This document shows positions 1 to 8,224 of a stretch of DNA of 64,000 bases, piece after piece; within the stretch, counting starts at the first letter, position 1; every line of letters begins with the position of its first letter. This DNA comes from Verrucomicrobiota bacterium (GTDB lineage Bacteria; Verrucomicrobiota; Verrucomicrobiia; Methylacidiphilales; UBA1321). Position numbers and translations under genes: made by a program. The stretch spans positions 1 through 64,000 of the forward strand of contig JABDHJ010000005.1 of assembly GCA_013285645.1 (NCBI GenBank), written 5' to 3'. The notes under the pieces were generated by a model. That model did not search any database and was not told the origin of the DNA. It saw nothing but the letters and a program-made list of their open reading frames with translations.

Positions 1-1826
1 CCATCCCGGCATCGTTGGCGCGCAAAATGGGCGCGGCCATTTTAACGCGCACCATGGAACAGTGGCACCATGTGGGCCTCGACTCGTATGACCGCATGTT
101 TCCCAATCAGGACACCTTGCCCAAGGGCGGTTTTGGCAATCTGATTGCCCTTCCCTTGCAGCACGTTCCAAGAACTTCAGGCAACAGCGTCTTCCTGTCC
201 GAAAATTTCCAGCCGCACGAGGATCAATGGTCGTTTTTGGCTTCCATCCAACGTATGGGCGTTGAACGAATTCGCGCCATTGTCGATGAGGCGGAGCGTG
301 CTGGAAAAATTATTGGAGTGCGGCTGAGTCTTTCTGACGGAGATGAGGACGAAGATCCGTGGCTGCTGCCTCCGTCCAGAAAAAAGAAAGAGGAGCCGAT
401 ACAGCAGCCGCTGCCTGCACGAGTCCGGGTAACAATCAGCAATCTGGTTTATATAGAAAAAGCGGACATGCCGTCCGCTATGCTCAATCGCCTGATGCGG
501 CTGGCGGCTTTCCAGAATCCCGAGTTTTACCGGGCGCAAGCCATGCGTTTATCGACCTTTGACAAACCCCGAGTGATCCGATGTGCGGAAGAATTCCCCC
601 GCCATCTCGGATTGCCCAGGGGATGTCTTCAGGACGCGATTGAGCTTTTGCAATCACACAAAGTCAAAGTCGATCTCGATGATGAGCGCTTCAACGGATT
701 GCCTCTCGACGTTTCCTTTCATGGAGAATTGAGACCCGAACAGCAAAAGGCGGCTGACGTCTTACTGGCCCATGATACGGGAATATTATCGGCCACGACC
801 GCGTTCGGTAAAACTGTGGTGGCGGCGTGGATGATCGCGGCGCGGAAGGTCAATACGCTGGTCTTGGTTCATCGACGTCAACTGCTCGACCAATGGCGGG
901 AGCGATTATCGGTTTTTCTGAACCTTCCGGTTAAGTCGATTGGGCAGATTGGCGGTGGTCGCAAAAAGCCGACCGGCTTAATCGACGTGGCTGTGATTCA
1001 GAGCCTCAGCCGCAAACATGTGGTGGACGATCTGGTAGCAAAATACGGCCAAATCATCGTGGACGAATGCCACCATCTCTCCGCTTTCAGTTTTGAGCAG
1101 GTGTTGCGGCAGGTCAAAGCGCGGCATGTTCTCGGCCTGACCGCCACGCCAATGCGCAAGGACGGTCATCACCCGATCATTTTGATGCAGTGCGGCCCCA
1201 TTCGGTATCGGGTCAATGCCCTCGATCAAGCGGCATCTCGACCATTCGAGCATGTGGTGATTCCACGTCTCACGAATTTCCGAATGCCCGCGCAGGAACA
1301 AAAACCGGAAATCCACGAAATCTATGCGGCGTTGACCCATGATAAAGCGCGGAATGACATGATCTTCAAAGACCTATTAGAGGCAATCAAGCGGGGGCGC
1401 TCACCTCTGGTACTAACGGAGAGAACAGAGCATCTGAAATTATTGGCGTCCCAATTGGAGAACGCGGTTAAAAACGTTATCATTCTTCAAGGCGGCATGG
1501 GCGTAAAGCAGCGAAAAGCAATTATGAGTCGGTTGCTCAACATTCCAGAAAACGAAGAGCGCATACTTATCGCCACCGGGCGATACATCGGGGAAGGCTT
1601 CGATGATGCGCGGTTGGACACCCTGTTTCTTGCCCTACCCATTTCATGGAAAGGGACCGTTCAGCAATATGTAGGCCGACTTCACCGACTGCATGACCAA
1701 AAGAAAGAAGTCGTGGTTTATGACTATGTGGACGGTTGCGTACCCATGCTCGCGGCCATGTTTGACAAGCGGCAGCGCGGGTATGAGTCGGTAGGCTACT
1801 CTATCGCCCAAAATCGTTTGCTCTAA
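1..1826 (+). CDS. TOTE-like primase-helicase (5' truncated by window edge)
   Basis: The frame is open to the first bases, so the true start lies outside the window; about 603 residues are visible from a TTG at 15. Residues 15-80 carry the block LPKGGFGNLIALPLQ followed by DQWSFL, which I recognise as the end of the archaeo-eukaryotic-type primase domain seen in TOTE conflict-system proteins; the catalytic half of that domain would be off-window. A complete SF2 helicase follows: motif I ATTAFGKT (about residue 260), DECHH (about 350), LTATP (about 375) and the arginine-finger motif QYVGRLHR (about 550). The stop codon is only 20 nt from the decayed end of the CRISPR array. It probably acts on nucleic acid of mobile elements. 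The helicase call is firm; the primase assignment rests on recalled family motifs. Confidence 0.75.
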   Translation, partial: IPASLARKMGAAILTRTMEQWHHVGLDSYDRMFPNQDTLPKGGFGNLIALPLQHVPRTSGNSVFLSENFQPHEDQWSFLASIQRMGVERIRAIVDEAERAGKIIGVRLSLSDGDEDEDPWLLPPSRKKKEEPIQQPLPARVRVTISNLVYIEKADMPSAMLNRLMRLAAFQNPEFYRAQAMRLSTFDKPRVIRCAEEFPRHLGLPRGCLQDAIELLQSHKVKVDLDDERFNGLPLDVSFHGELRPEQQKAADVLLAHDTGILSATTAFGKTVVAAWMIAARKVNTLVLVHRRQLLDQWRERLSVFLNLPVKSIGQIGGGRKKPTGLIDVAVIQSLSRKHVVDDLVAKYGQIIVDECHHLSAFSFEQVLRQVKARHVLGLTATPMRKDGHHPIILMQCGPIRYRVNALDQAASRPFEHVVIPRLTNFRMPAQEQKPEIHEIYAALTHDKARNDMIFKDLLEAIKRGRSPLVLTERTEHLKLLASQLENAVKNVIILQGGMGVKQRKAIMSRLLNIPENEERILIATGRYIGEGFDDARLDTLFLALPISWKGTVQQYVGRLHRLHDQKKEVVVYDYVDGCVPMLAAMFDKRQRGYESVGYSIAQNRLL

Positions 1827-1845
1827 GTTATATTGAGCGGATCAA

Positions 1846-1881
1846 CATTTCTTGCTTCCCTGTCCGTCGCAATTTGGTAGC
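1846..1881 (+). repeat. degenerate terminal CRISPR repeat
   Basis: The last 13 nt (GCAATTTGGTAGC, 1869-1881) match the 3' end of the array repeat at 12 of 13 positions, and they are followed by a normal 32-nt spacer (1882-1913) and the first intact repeat. The 5' two thirds of the repeat have decayed. A degenerate repeat normally marks the old, leader-distal end of an array, which puts the growing end next to cas2. Confidence 0.75.
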
Positions 1882-1913
1882 GATCCGCGTGAAACGCAGA
1901 AGGTCCGCGCATC

Positions 1914-3716
1914 GTTTTGATCTCGCCCCCCCCGGGGCAATTTGGTATCAGTGGACTCCGACTTCATGTCCACGCCGAGAAGTTTTGATCTCGCCCCCCC
2001 CGGGGCAATTTGGTATCTCATTTTTCATTCTCTCACTTTTGAGCCGGTTGTTTTGATCTCGCCCCCCCCGGGGCAATTTGGTATCCGGCTGAAATATTTG
2101 ATGAATGTCGCTTGGCAGTTTTGATCTCGCCCCCCCCGGGGCAATTTGGTATCGATCTTTTGCGTATCGACATTTTCTTCGGCCTGTTTTGATCTCGCCC
2201 CCCCCCGGGGCAATTTGGTATCTCCCTGGACGACGTGGACGTGATCATCGTCCCGTTTTGATCTCGCCCCCCCCGGGGCAATTTGGTATCGCCAAAGAAC
2301 GTATTAGGCGGCGAGCAAAGCCGTTTTGATCTCGCCCCCCCCGGGGCAATTTGGTATCACCTCCTTTGTACGCAAAAGCCTTAAAAGCCTGTTTTGATCT
2401 CGCCCCCCCCGGGGCAATTTGGTATCATCATGGTGAAACCACGAAAGGTCGGTATCTCGTTTTGATCTCGCCCCCCCCGGGGCAATTTGGTATCAGAATA
2501 CCCGCAGTTGGTCCGGGCGTCTGACCGTTTTGATCTCGCCCCCCCCGGGGCAATTTGGTATCTCCGAGTATTGGTCAACCCAAGAAAGCGTCTCGTTTTG
2601 ATCTCGCCCCCCCCGGGGCAATTTGGTATCCCTACCGCATCAAGATAAGAGACGTACTTAAAGTTTTGATCTCGCCCCCCCCGGGGCAATTTGGTATCGT
2701 CAAGTTGTGATTTACCCATAAATTATGGTGGTTTTGATCTCGCCCCCCCCGGGGCAATTTGGTATCTCGTTCGACCTGGTCAAGCATGACGAGCAGATGT
2801 TTTGATCTCGCCCCCCCCGGGGCAATTTGGTATCTTCTTTGGAGCATCCTTGATCGCTGAGGCGCGTTTTGATCTCGCCCCCCCCGGGGCAATTTGGTAT
2901 CTGATAAATTCCAAGGCAATACGGATGTCTGCGTTTTGATCTCGCCCCCCCCGGGGCAATTTGGTATCTGACTTTGCGCGCCAAATGTATTTCGAGTGTA
3001 GTTTTGATCTCGCCCCCCCCGGGGCAATTTGGTATCGATGGGAAACGTAGCGGTGGGTTCGCCAGAGGGTTTTGATCTCGCCCCCCCCGGGGCAATTTGG
3101 TATCATGTTTGATTTTTTTGTGATGCCTTGTCTCGTGTTTTGATCTCGCCCCCCCCGGGGCAATTTGGTATCCCCGTCTTCCGTTTCGTGCCGAGAATCT
3201 TTGCGTTTTGATCTCGCCCCCCCCGGGGCAATTTGGTATCACAAATCAACTCACAGAACAGGGCTACATTTTGTTTTGATCTCGCCCCCCCCGGGGCAAT
3301 TTGGTATCGACATGCGATTTATGCCTCAGCCCTACGGAATGTTTTGATCTCGCCCCCCCCGGGGCAATTTGGTATCCGGCGGTCTTTATGATGGCATCGA
3401 TCTGATCAGTTTTGATCTCGCCCCCCCCGGGGCAATTTGGTATCGATCAGATCGATGCCATCATAAAGACCGCCGTGTTTTGATCTCGCCCCCCCCGGGG
3501 CAATTTGGTATCTGTTTGTTGATCGACTTTCCACCATATAACCGTTTTGATCTCGCCCCCCCCGGGGCAATTTGGTATCCATACCTAGTCTCCAAATCAC
3601 ATGGTTATTCAGTTTTGATCTCGCCCCCCCCCGGGGCAATTTGGTATCTCCCAGGATCGTTTTATAGTCCGGAGAGGTGTGTTTTGATCTCGCCCCCCCC
3701 GGGGCAATTTGGTATC
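1914..3716 (+). CRISPR. type II-C CRISPR array, 27 intact repeats
   Basis: The 36-nt repeat begins GTTTTGATCTCG, has a C8-G4 core and ends CAATTTGGTATC. Copies start at 1914, 1982, 2050, 2118, 2186, 2255, 2323, 2391, 2459, 2527, 2595, 2663, 2731, 2799, 2866, 2933, 3001, 3069, 3137, 3205, 3273, 3341, 3409, 3477, 3544, 3612 and 3681. Those at 2186 and 3612 have nine C residues (37 nt). Spacers are 32 nt, except three of 31 nt (2835-2865, 2902-2932, 3513-3543). The GTTTTGATCT end is complementary to the tracrRNA anti-repeat upstream of cas9, so crRNA is expected from the plus strand, towards cas2 and opposite to the cas operon, as in Neisseria-type II-C loci. Spacers 3377-3408 and 3445-3476 are reverse complements. 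Open frames read through the array on both strands are repeat artefacts. Confidence 0.98.
3377..3476. repeat. inverted spacer pair flanking one CRISPR repeat
   Basis: Spacer 3377-3408 and spacer 3445-3476 are perfect reverse complements over 31 nt and are offset by one base. With the intervening repeat they form a 31-bp inverted repeat with a 37-nt loop. The simplest reading is two acquisitions of the same protospacer in opposite orientations. Confidence 0.97.
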
Positions 3717-3735
3717 AGTTCGTTCCAATCGGGCT

Positions 3736-3743
3736 GATACCAA
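3736..3743 (-). repeat. inverted partial copy of the repeat 3' end
   Basis: GATACCAA here is the reverse complement of the last 8 nt of the final CRISPR repeat (TTGGTATC, 3709-3716), 19 nt away. The two could pair as a short hairpin between the array and the cas2 stop codon. The 37 bp from 3717 to 3753 is all the non-coding sequence between the array and cas2; no AT-rich leader is visible. Confidence 0.5.
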
Positions 3744-3753
3744 TGGCTTGCCG

Positions 3754-4050
3754 TTACCAGACCTTGATGAATTCCTGCAATTCCCGCAGGCGTTGAGTTG
3801 TGGCGGCAATCTCGGAAATGATGATTTGCGCATTCCAAGCCGTTTCCTCCAGCGGTAGCAGCCGAATATCGCCCTCAATGCCGAGAGCCACCCGCCGCAT
3901 GTAGCGAATGACTTTCTCCACTTCGTGCGGTTCCCCGGAAAAAAGATACATGCTGTACTGGACCCGCTGACCGCCGAGCCTCTCAAATTCCTTGCGGAGC
4001 AAAGTTTGATGTTTCTGTTCCGGTACATCGTAAGCCAGCATGAGCAACAT
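3754..4050 (-). CDS. cas2: CRISPR-associated endonuclease Cas2
   Basis: 98 residues, normal Cas2 size. The N-terminal beta strand reads MLLMLAYDVPE with the conserved Asp at residue 8, followed by the ferredoxin-like pattern including VQYSMYLFSG. Cas2 is the structural centre of the Cas1-Cas2 spacer-integration complex. It starts 6 nt after the cas1 stop, so the two are probably co-translated, and it is last in the order cas9-cas1-cas2. Its 3' end lies 37 bp from the final array repeat, so any leader sequence recognised during integration must overlap the cas2 coding end or be very short. Confidence 0.95.
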   Translation of the reverse strand: MLLMLAYDVPEQKHQTLLRKEFERLGGQRVQYSMYLFSGEPHEVEKVIRYMRRVALGIEGDIRLLPLEETAWNAQIIISEIAATTQRLRELQEFIKVW

Positions 4051-4056
4051 AGGCAG

Positions 4057-4953
4057 TCAAAGGCAGGCGTCCCTTGGATGCAGGACAAACGGCTGAAAGC
4101 TTTCTTTCCCGTCCAGCGAACGGACGAACGACTCTACCAAGAGCCGGATGATGGAGCGGAGACGAAAGGCTTTTTCCCGGTAGAACCATTTGCCTTCAAG
4201 CATTTCGGCGAAATGCCCCGCCATTTGTTTGGTTTCCTTCATGTCGTCCCAATGGCGCATGACGGTGATCTCCACACAACAGCGTAAAGGTTCGATCAAA
4301 TCACAGGCGAGACTGGGACGGCTGCGGCGCAGTTTATGAATGATGCCAATGCCGGGGTCCAGGCCGGAGGCAAGACATTGCCATTCCAAGGCATGATACA
4401 AAAAGCCGTAGCCATAGTTGAGTGCGGCATTCAGAGGATGTTCCGCTTTGCGCTTTTCGCGTTCAAATAAATCCTGAGCCATCGCGGAAAAATAACGCGG
4501 CCAGAAAAAGCGGGCGTAGCTGGCCTCCAGGCGCAGAATGCGATTAAACGAATTTTCCTTAAGCTGCGGCTTGTCGGTCAGTCGGGGGTCAAAAGACCGG
4601 AGCATTTCATGCTGATTGCAAACCTTGGTCCAGAGCAACCCACTGGCCAGTTGGGTGGCGCGTTGGGGCGACAAGCGACAGAGTTTCCACTGGGCCGTTG
4701 GATTCACGTAGCGAGCTTTAGGCATCAGGGTAAAACTTCGCCATTTCTTTTGCTGCTTTTCCCACCTCGCCATGACCACTGGGCATTGAGTCGAGAGCAT
4801 TTCCAAGGCAGTCTGGGACCAATGACATTGAGCGGCGAAACACTGAATACTGCCGAGTGTTTCCACGGCGATCTTTTTGTCGCCGGAGATGAGTTTGCCC
4901 GATTCAACGCGCAAGTCCTGGCGTTCGGAGAGCAGGATTAAATGATAAATCAT
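4057..4953 (-). CDS. cas1: CRISPR-associated endonuclease/integrase Cas1
   Basis: 298 residues, the usual size for type II Cas1. The metal-binding set is visible: Glu in RLEASYARFFWPRYF, His in GLDPGIGIIHKL and acidic residues in ACDLIEPLR. NYGYGFLYHALEW is the typical helix between the first two. Cas1 integrates new spacers together with Cas2. It begins 36 nt after the cas9 stop and is followed by cas2 after 6 nt. AGCAGG just upstream of ATG 4953 is a plausible ribosome-binding site. Confidence 0.95.
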   Translation of the reverse strand: MIYHLILLSERQDLRVESGKLISGDKKIAVETLGSIQCFAAQCHWSQTALEMLSTQCPVVMARWEKQQKKWRSFTLMPKARYVNPTAQWKLCRLSPQRATQLASGLLWTKVCNQHEMLRSFDPRLTDKPQLKENSFNRILRLEASYARFFWPRYFSAMAQDLFEREKRKAEHPLNAALNYGYGFLYHALEWQCLASGLDPGIGIIHKLRRSRPSLACDLIEPLRCCVEITVMRHWDDMKETKQMAGHFAEMLEGKWFYREKAFRLRSIIRLLVESFVRSLDGKESFQPFVLHPRDACL

Positions 4954-4989
4954 GCAGCCTGCTCATGTAGAAGGGATACAGCTAAAAAC

Positions 4990-7900
4990 TCATGTGGGGT
5001 TCACCGCTTTACTAGTATTGAAATCGACCAGATAAGCCAAGACTTCAGCGCTACTCGGTTTTTGCTGAGCAATGTCTTTGGGGCAATTGGCTAGGGGGGT
5101 GGCGGATTTGTCCTTGAATTCCGCTAATTGAAACTCGATTTGGCCGTTTGTTTTAAGTGCAGTTACACGATACCAGAGACAGCAAAAAACTTTGTCCTTT
5201 GGCTCGCAAATATCACCTTCCACAGTCAGGGGTAATTTCAACAAATCACCCTTGGTGAACTTGCCTTTTAGTTCCAGATTACGAAGAAATGGACGACTGA
5301 ACTTCGGTTTCCAATTTTCACCCCGCCTACACATATTTCTGATGTTGCGCGGATGGGGGATCAAGAGCCGTTCAAAGACGGTTTTGAGTTTCCCTTGTTT
5401 GTCTTTGATGGAGCCACTCCAAATTTCGCACCGTAAATAACCTTCCGTCGCAACCTTGAAGCCTATGGGTTCTTGCCTCAGGGTATTGTAGTGGGCAACG
5501 AGTGAGGTGGATTGTTCTTTGTTTGCCTGAACGGGAACGCGGTAAACGGGGGTTCCATCGGTCAGCTTAAGCTGCTTCTGTCCGCTATGTTCGGACCAGT
5601 CTCGAATCCGTTTGGAGGGAAGTTTGGCTGATGGAATACCCGAATTTTCCAGCCATTTCTCGGCACTTTTAACTGGGACCGACGCGTCATCTGAATTGGT
5701 TGCATTTTCAAGGAGAGGTTTGCGCGACCAGAGATTGGCCTCTTGGTCCTGACCGTAAATTGTTTCCTCCATCCGGCTCTGTTTCGACTTTTTGCGGCGC
5801 GGCTTAATAACCAGGCATTCATCCGAAGGCAACCGAGTAAAAATTTCCGCATCTAGTCCGGCTTTTTGCATTGCCTTCATTTCAATGGAACCTGCTTTGC
5901 TTTCTGGCGGGTAGTAAAAGATGCCTCCGTACTGAACCGTGTTCAGTCCTTTGCCCGGTGGAATATAAGAAAGAGTGATGGCGTCGTAGAGATGATGCCG
6001 CAAGTCGTTGCGATTCTTTTTGGGTACGCTCCAGGCTTCACGACAAATGGAGGTCATGTAGCCGGTTGGCGTTCCGATGCGCCGCGCCATTTCTGTGGCA
6101 TCGCCCTTGATGTTTAACCAGTGGGCCACTTCCTCACGCAATTGACGAGCCAGTTGTGCCATGCGAGTGGTATTTTGCCATTGGGGACACTGCGCTTCCT
6201 CCCGGGCAAACAACTCGCGTTTGGCGCGGTTCCATTTCATTTTCGATAAATGCAGTCCCAAACCTTCGCGCCCGATGAATTCAAACGGGGTTCGGTCGCG
6301 CTTCTCGGAATTGGTCGGGCCATGTGTCAGGACGAGATTGATCATTTCGCTGATGCCGCCACGCTCGCGCGGGAAAATGTGATCGATTTGCAGGCTGGAA
6401 TTAAGAGCATCGCCCAACTCCTTCCCCGTGTAAGGACAGAGTCCGTTTTGCTGATCGAAGAGGAGCAGTCGTTTGCGGGCGCTCCCGCTGGATTTACCCT
6501 CCAATTGCTCGAAGAGTTTATCTTTAAAACTGCGCCGGGCTTTTTGGTCCTTTTGGATTTCCCGGGCCTCGTCCTTGTCGCGGGGAATATCGCCTATGAC
6601 CTCGACCACGACGTAATCTGGATGTGCCTTCCCCTCCAACTGTTCCTTGAGAGCGTCGTCGGCCAGGAGCCTTTTCAAGAGACCATGGACGGCCTGAGTG
6701 TCGTTGCTTTGTCGCGGTCCGAGAAGAAATTCGACTTGCGGATAAATCCCATAACCCCGTTCGTTGTCCCGGCGCAATTGATAATAGTTTTCCAAATTGG
6801 CGCGTACCAACGTTGGATCAAAATTCGCGCCGTTTTGAGTGGCGGTTGCATAAAGGTGCCGGGCCGATTCTGCGCCGAGAGATGCCCGCTTTTTGAGCAC
6901 GGTTATGTTTGGCTTCAACAGATCACGTAATTGATCAAAGTAATCTTCGTTATGAGATTCCTTGCGGGCCAGGACGACCTGTGCCTCTTTCTCAAAATCC
7001 TTTCGAAGGGTTCTGGCATCCTTTCGGGGCTGTTTGGCAGCCACCGCCTTCGCGTCTTCTTCCACTCGCTGCAAGGCCGCTTGCACGACAGCAGGAGGGG
7101 CGTACAAACGAGCGCCGCCCTTTTCGACAAAGGTGCGCTCAGCCAGAAATTGAAGGAGCTTGAATTTCCGGACCTCTAAGTTGTCGTTCAGCGCACATTT
7201 CATGCCTGGCGCGAGACCGAGACGTTCCGCATACGGGCAGACTTTGGTTTTCTTTTCCGCCAAAGCCCCCGGCGGTTTTCGGTGGTAATCGAGGATTTCT
7301 TTCAAATCACTCAACGCATTTTCCAAATTTGTCTGCGCGAAAAAGCGTGAGTTTTTCCGACAGATTTCCTCAAGATGCTCCCTGACCAATTCGCGGGGAA
7401 AATTATTTTTACGAGCAGGTGGCCGCAGATTAGGTTTTTTCTCGCGGAAGTGGGCTTCCAATACTTTCAGAATCGGCTTATCCGCGTAATGGGCGACCGC
7501 ACCATCAATGGCAGAGTATAGACGCTCCAGCTTGTCTTCACCTAGCCCCGACTCGAAAAGCAGAGTTTTCAATTCCTTCCCGTATTCAGGTTTGCAGGCC
7601 GTGGTTCGCGCCCAACTCAAAATGTCACCGAAATTCAAACCCTCTCCCCACGGATAAGTCCCTTCCTCTGTCAGGTGGTAGTCATAGCCACGATGACAGA
7701 TGAGATGTCGCAGACATACGACGAGTGCTTCCGCGCTTTTCAGACCTTTGCCTTCGGTGATGGCGTCGAGTCGTAAGCGGAAAGGTTCATGATTGGGCGT
7801 AACAAATGGTGAGGTGGGCAACTCATGTTTCTCGCACCATGCACGCAAAAGAATGTTCCTGCGCTTGCGGCTGTTGCGAGCGCGGCGGGCGGAGCGTTTT

Positions 7901-8094
7901 AATCGGCGATTCTCCAACGGCGCCGACTCAGGGAGTGAAAAAAGATACGTCTTGGCGTGGAGGGACTGCTGCCCCTTGCGCAGATAAATGCCGATACCCT
8001 CTAATCCGATGTCGATTCCCAAGACTACGGCAGAGGTGTAAAACTCGTGGTTCTTCCACGAGGAAGATTCCGCTGTTTTGAGCAGATACTCCAT
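4990..8094 (-). CDS. cas9: type II-C Cas9 endonuclease, 1034 aa
   Basis: RNA-guided double-strand DNA nuclease. RuvC-I is VLGIDIG with catalytic Asp28. The Arg-rich bridge helix (RRLKRSARRARNSRKRR) lies at about 62-80, followed by a recognition lobe to about 490. RuvC-II has Glu498 in VVVEVIGD. The HNH domain has the CPYTG knuckle and catalytic His572 in QIDHIFPRERGG. RuvC-III is RHHLYDAIT with His701 and Asp704. The remaining 330 residues would hold the wedge and PAM-interacting domains. All nuclease residues are present, so it should be active. Length fits compact II-C Cas9. ATG 8094 has an AAAGG ribosome-binding site 7 nt upstream; about 25 residues precede RuvC-I, slightly longer than usual. 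It heads cas9-cas1-cas2, with the tracrRNA gene divergent. Confidence 0.97.
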   Translation of the reverse strand: MEYLLKTAESSSWKNHEFYTSAVVLGIDIGLEGIGIYLRKGQQSLHAKTYLFSLPESAPLENRRLKRSARRARNSRKRRNILLRAWCEKHELPTSPFVTPNHEPFRLRLDAITEGKGLKSAEALVVCLRHLICHRGYDYHLTEEGTYPWGEGLNFGDILSWARTTACKPEYGKELKTLLFESGLGEDKLERLYSAIDGAVAHYADKPILKVLEAHFREKKPNLRPPARKNNFPRELVREHLEEICRKNSRFFAQTNLENALSDLKEILDYHRKPPGALAEKKTKVCPYAERLGLAPGMKCALNDNLEVRKFKLLQFLAERTFVEKGGARLYAPPAVVQAALQRVEEDAKAVAAKQPRKDARTLRKDFEKEAQVVLARKESHNEDYFDQLRDLLKPNITVLKKRASLGAESARHLYATATQNGANFDPTLVRANLENYYQLRRDNERGYGIYPQVEFLLGPRQSNDTQAVHGLLKRLLADDALKEQLEGKAHPDYVVVEVIGDIPRDKDEAREIQKDQKARRSFKDKLFEQLEGKSSGSARKRLLLFDQQNGLCPYTGKELGDALNSSLQIDHIFPRERGGISEMINLVLTHGPTNSEKRDRTPFEFIGREGLGLHLSKMKWNRAKRELFAREEAQCPQWQNTTRMAQLARQLREEVAHWLNIKGDATEMARRIGTPTGYMTSICREAWSVPKKNRNDLRHHLYDAITLSYIPPGKGLNTVQYGGIFYYPPESKAGSIEMKAMQKAGLDAEIFTRLPSDECLVIKPRRKKSKQSRMEETIYGQDQEANLWSRKPLLENATNSDDASVPVKSAEKWLENSGIPSAKLPSKRIRDWSEHSGQKQLKLTDGTPVYRVPVQANKEQSTSLVAHYNTLRQEPIGFKVATEGYLRCEIWSGSIKDKQGKLKTVFERLLIPHPRNIRNMCRRGENWKPKFSRPFLRNLELKGKFTKGDLLKLPLTVEGDICEPKDKVFCCLWYRVTALKTNGQIEFQLAEFKDKSATPLANCPKDIAQQKPSSAEVLAYLVDFNTSKAVNPT

Positions 8095-8097
8095 GCC

Positions 8098-8125
8098 TTG
8101 ACCTTTAGCGGGCGTTTCCTATAAT
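8098..8125 (+). promoter_or_regulatory. sigma-70-type promoter of tracrRNA
   Basis: TTGACC (8098-8103) and a consensus TATAAT (8120-8125) are separated by 16 bp on the plus strand. The predicted start at about 8132 is exactly the first base of the anti-repeat. The -35 box lies over the cas9 ribosome-binding region. Confidence 0.75.
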
Positions 8126-8129
8126 AGCA
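8121..8129 (-). promoter_or_regulatory. extended -10 candidate for cas9
   Basis: On the minus strand the sequence reads TGCTATTAT, an extended -10 (TGn then TATTAT, hexamer at 8121-8126), with transcription expected to start near 8114 and a 5' leader of about 20 nt containing AAAGG. No good -35 is visible. The hexamer overlaps the tracrRNA -10 by 5 bp on the opposite strand, so polymerase could not occupy both at once. Confidence 0.5.
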
Positions 8130-8131
8130 AT

Positions 8132-8224
8132 TAGATCAAAACCTGTGGAATCGTTGGCCTTGGAGAGCGACCCATAAGAACCCACAACTCTGGCACGGGG
8201 GCGTTTCGTACGCCCCCTTTTTTT
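8132..8224 (+). ncRNA. tracrRNA, about 93 nt
   Basis: AGATCAAAAC (8133-8142) is a perfect anti-repeat to the first 10 nt of the CRISPR repeat (GTTTTGATCT). The body that follows can form a stem between TGTGG (8144-8148) and CCACA (near 8181), and the tail AACTCTGGCAC leads into a strong terminator hairpin, a layout like other II-C tracrRNAs. It lies directly upstream of and divergent from cas9 and is read in the same direction as the crRNAs. Because the predicted start coincides with the anti-repeat, the crRNA duplex would be only about 10 bp, too short for ordinary RNase III cutting. An imperfect GGGCG block at 8110-8114 could extend pairing if transcription started further upstream. Confidence 0.85.
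8197..8224 (+). terminator. Rho-independent terminator of tracrRNA
   Basis: GGGGGCGT pairs with ACGCCCCC around a 5-nt loop (8197-8217) and is followed by seven T residues (8218-8224). This is a textbook intrinsic terminator and fixes the tracrRNA 3' end. Confidence 0.92.

Noticed and set aside
1940-1951. Repeat end TGGTATC as an internal -10 like that in Neisseria repeats
   Set aside because: Consensus runs out into spacer bases and no -35 fits; possible but unsupported.
2025-3742. Long open frames on both strands within the array with PGGGEIKT/PPPGQFG repeats
   Set aside because: They are translations of the CRISPR repeat; period 68 nt, no start site or homology.
6250-6930. Open frame antisense to cas9
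   Set aside because: It lies wholly inside cas9, which has all domain motifs; shadow of GC-rich codon use.
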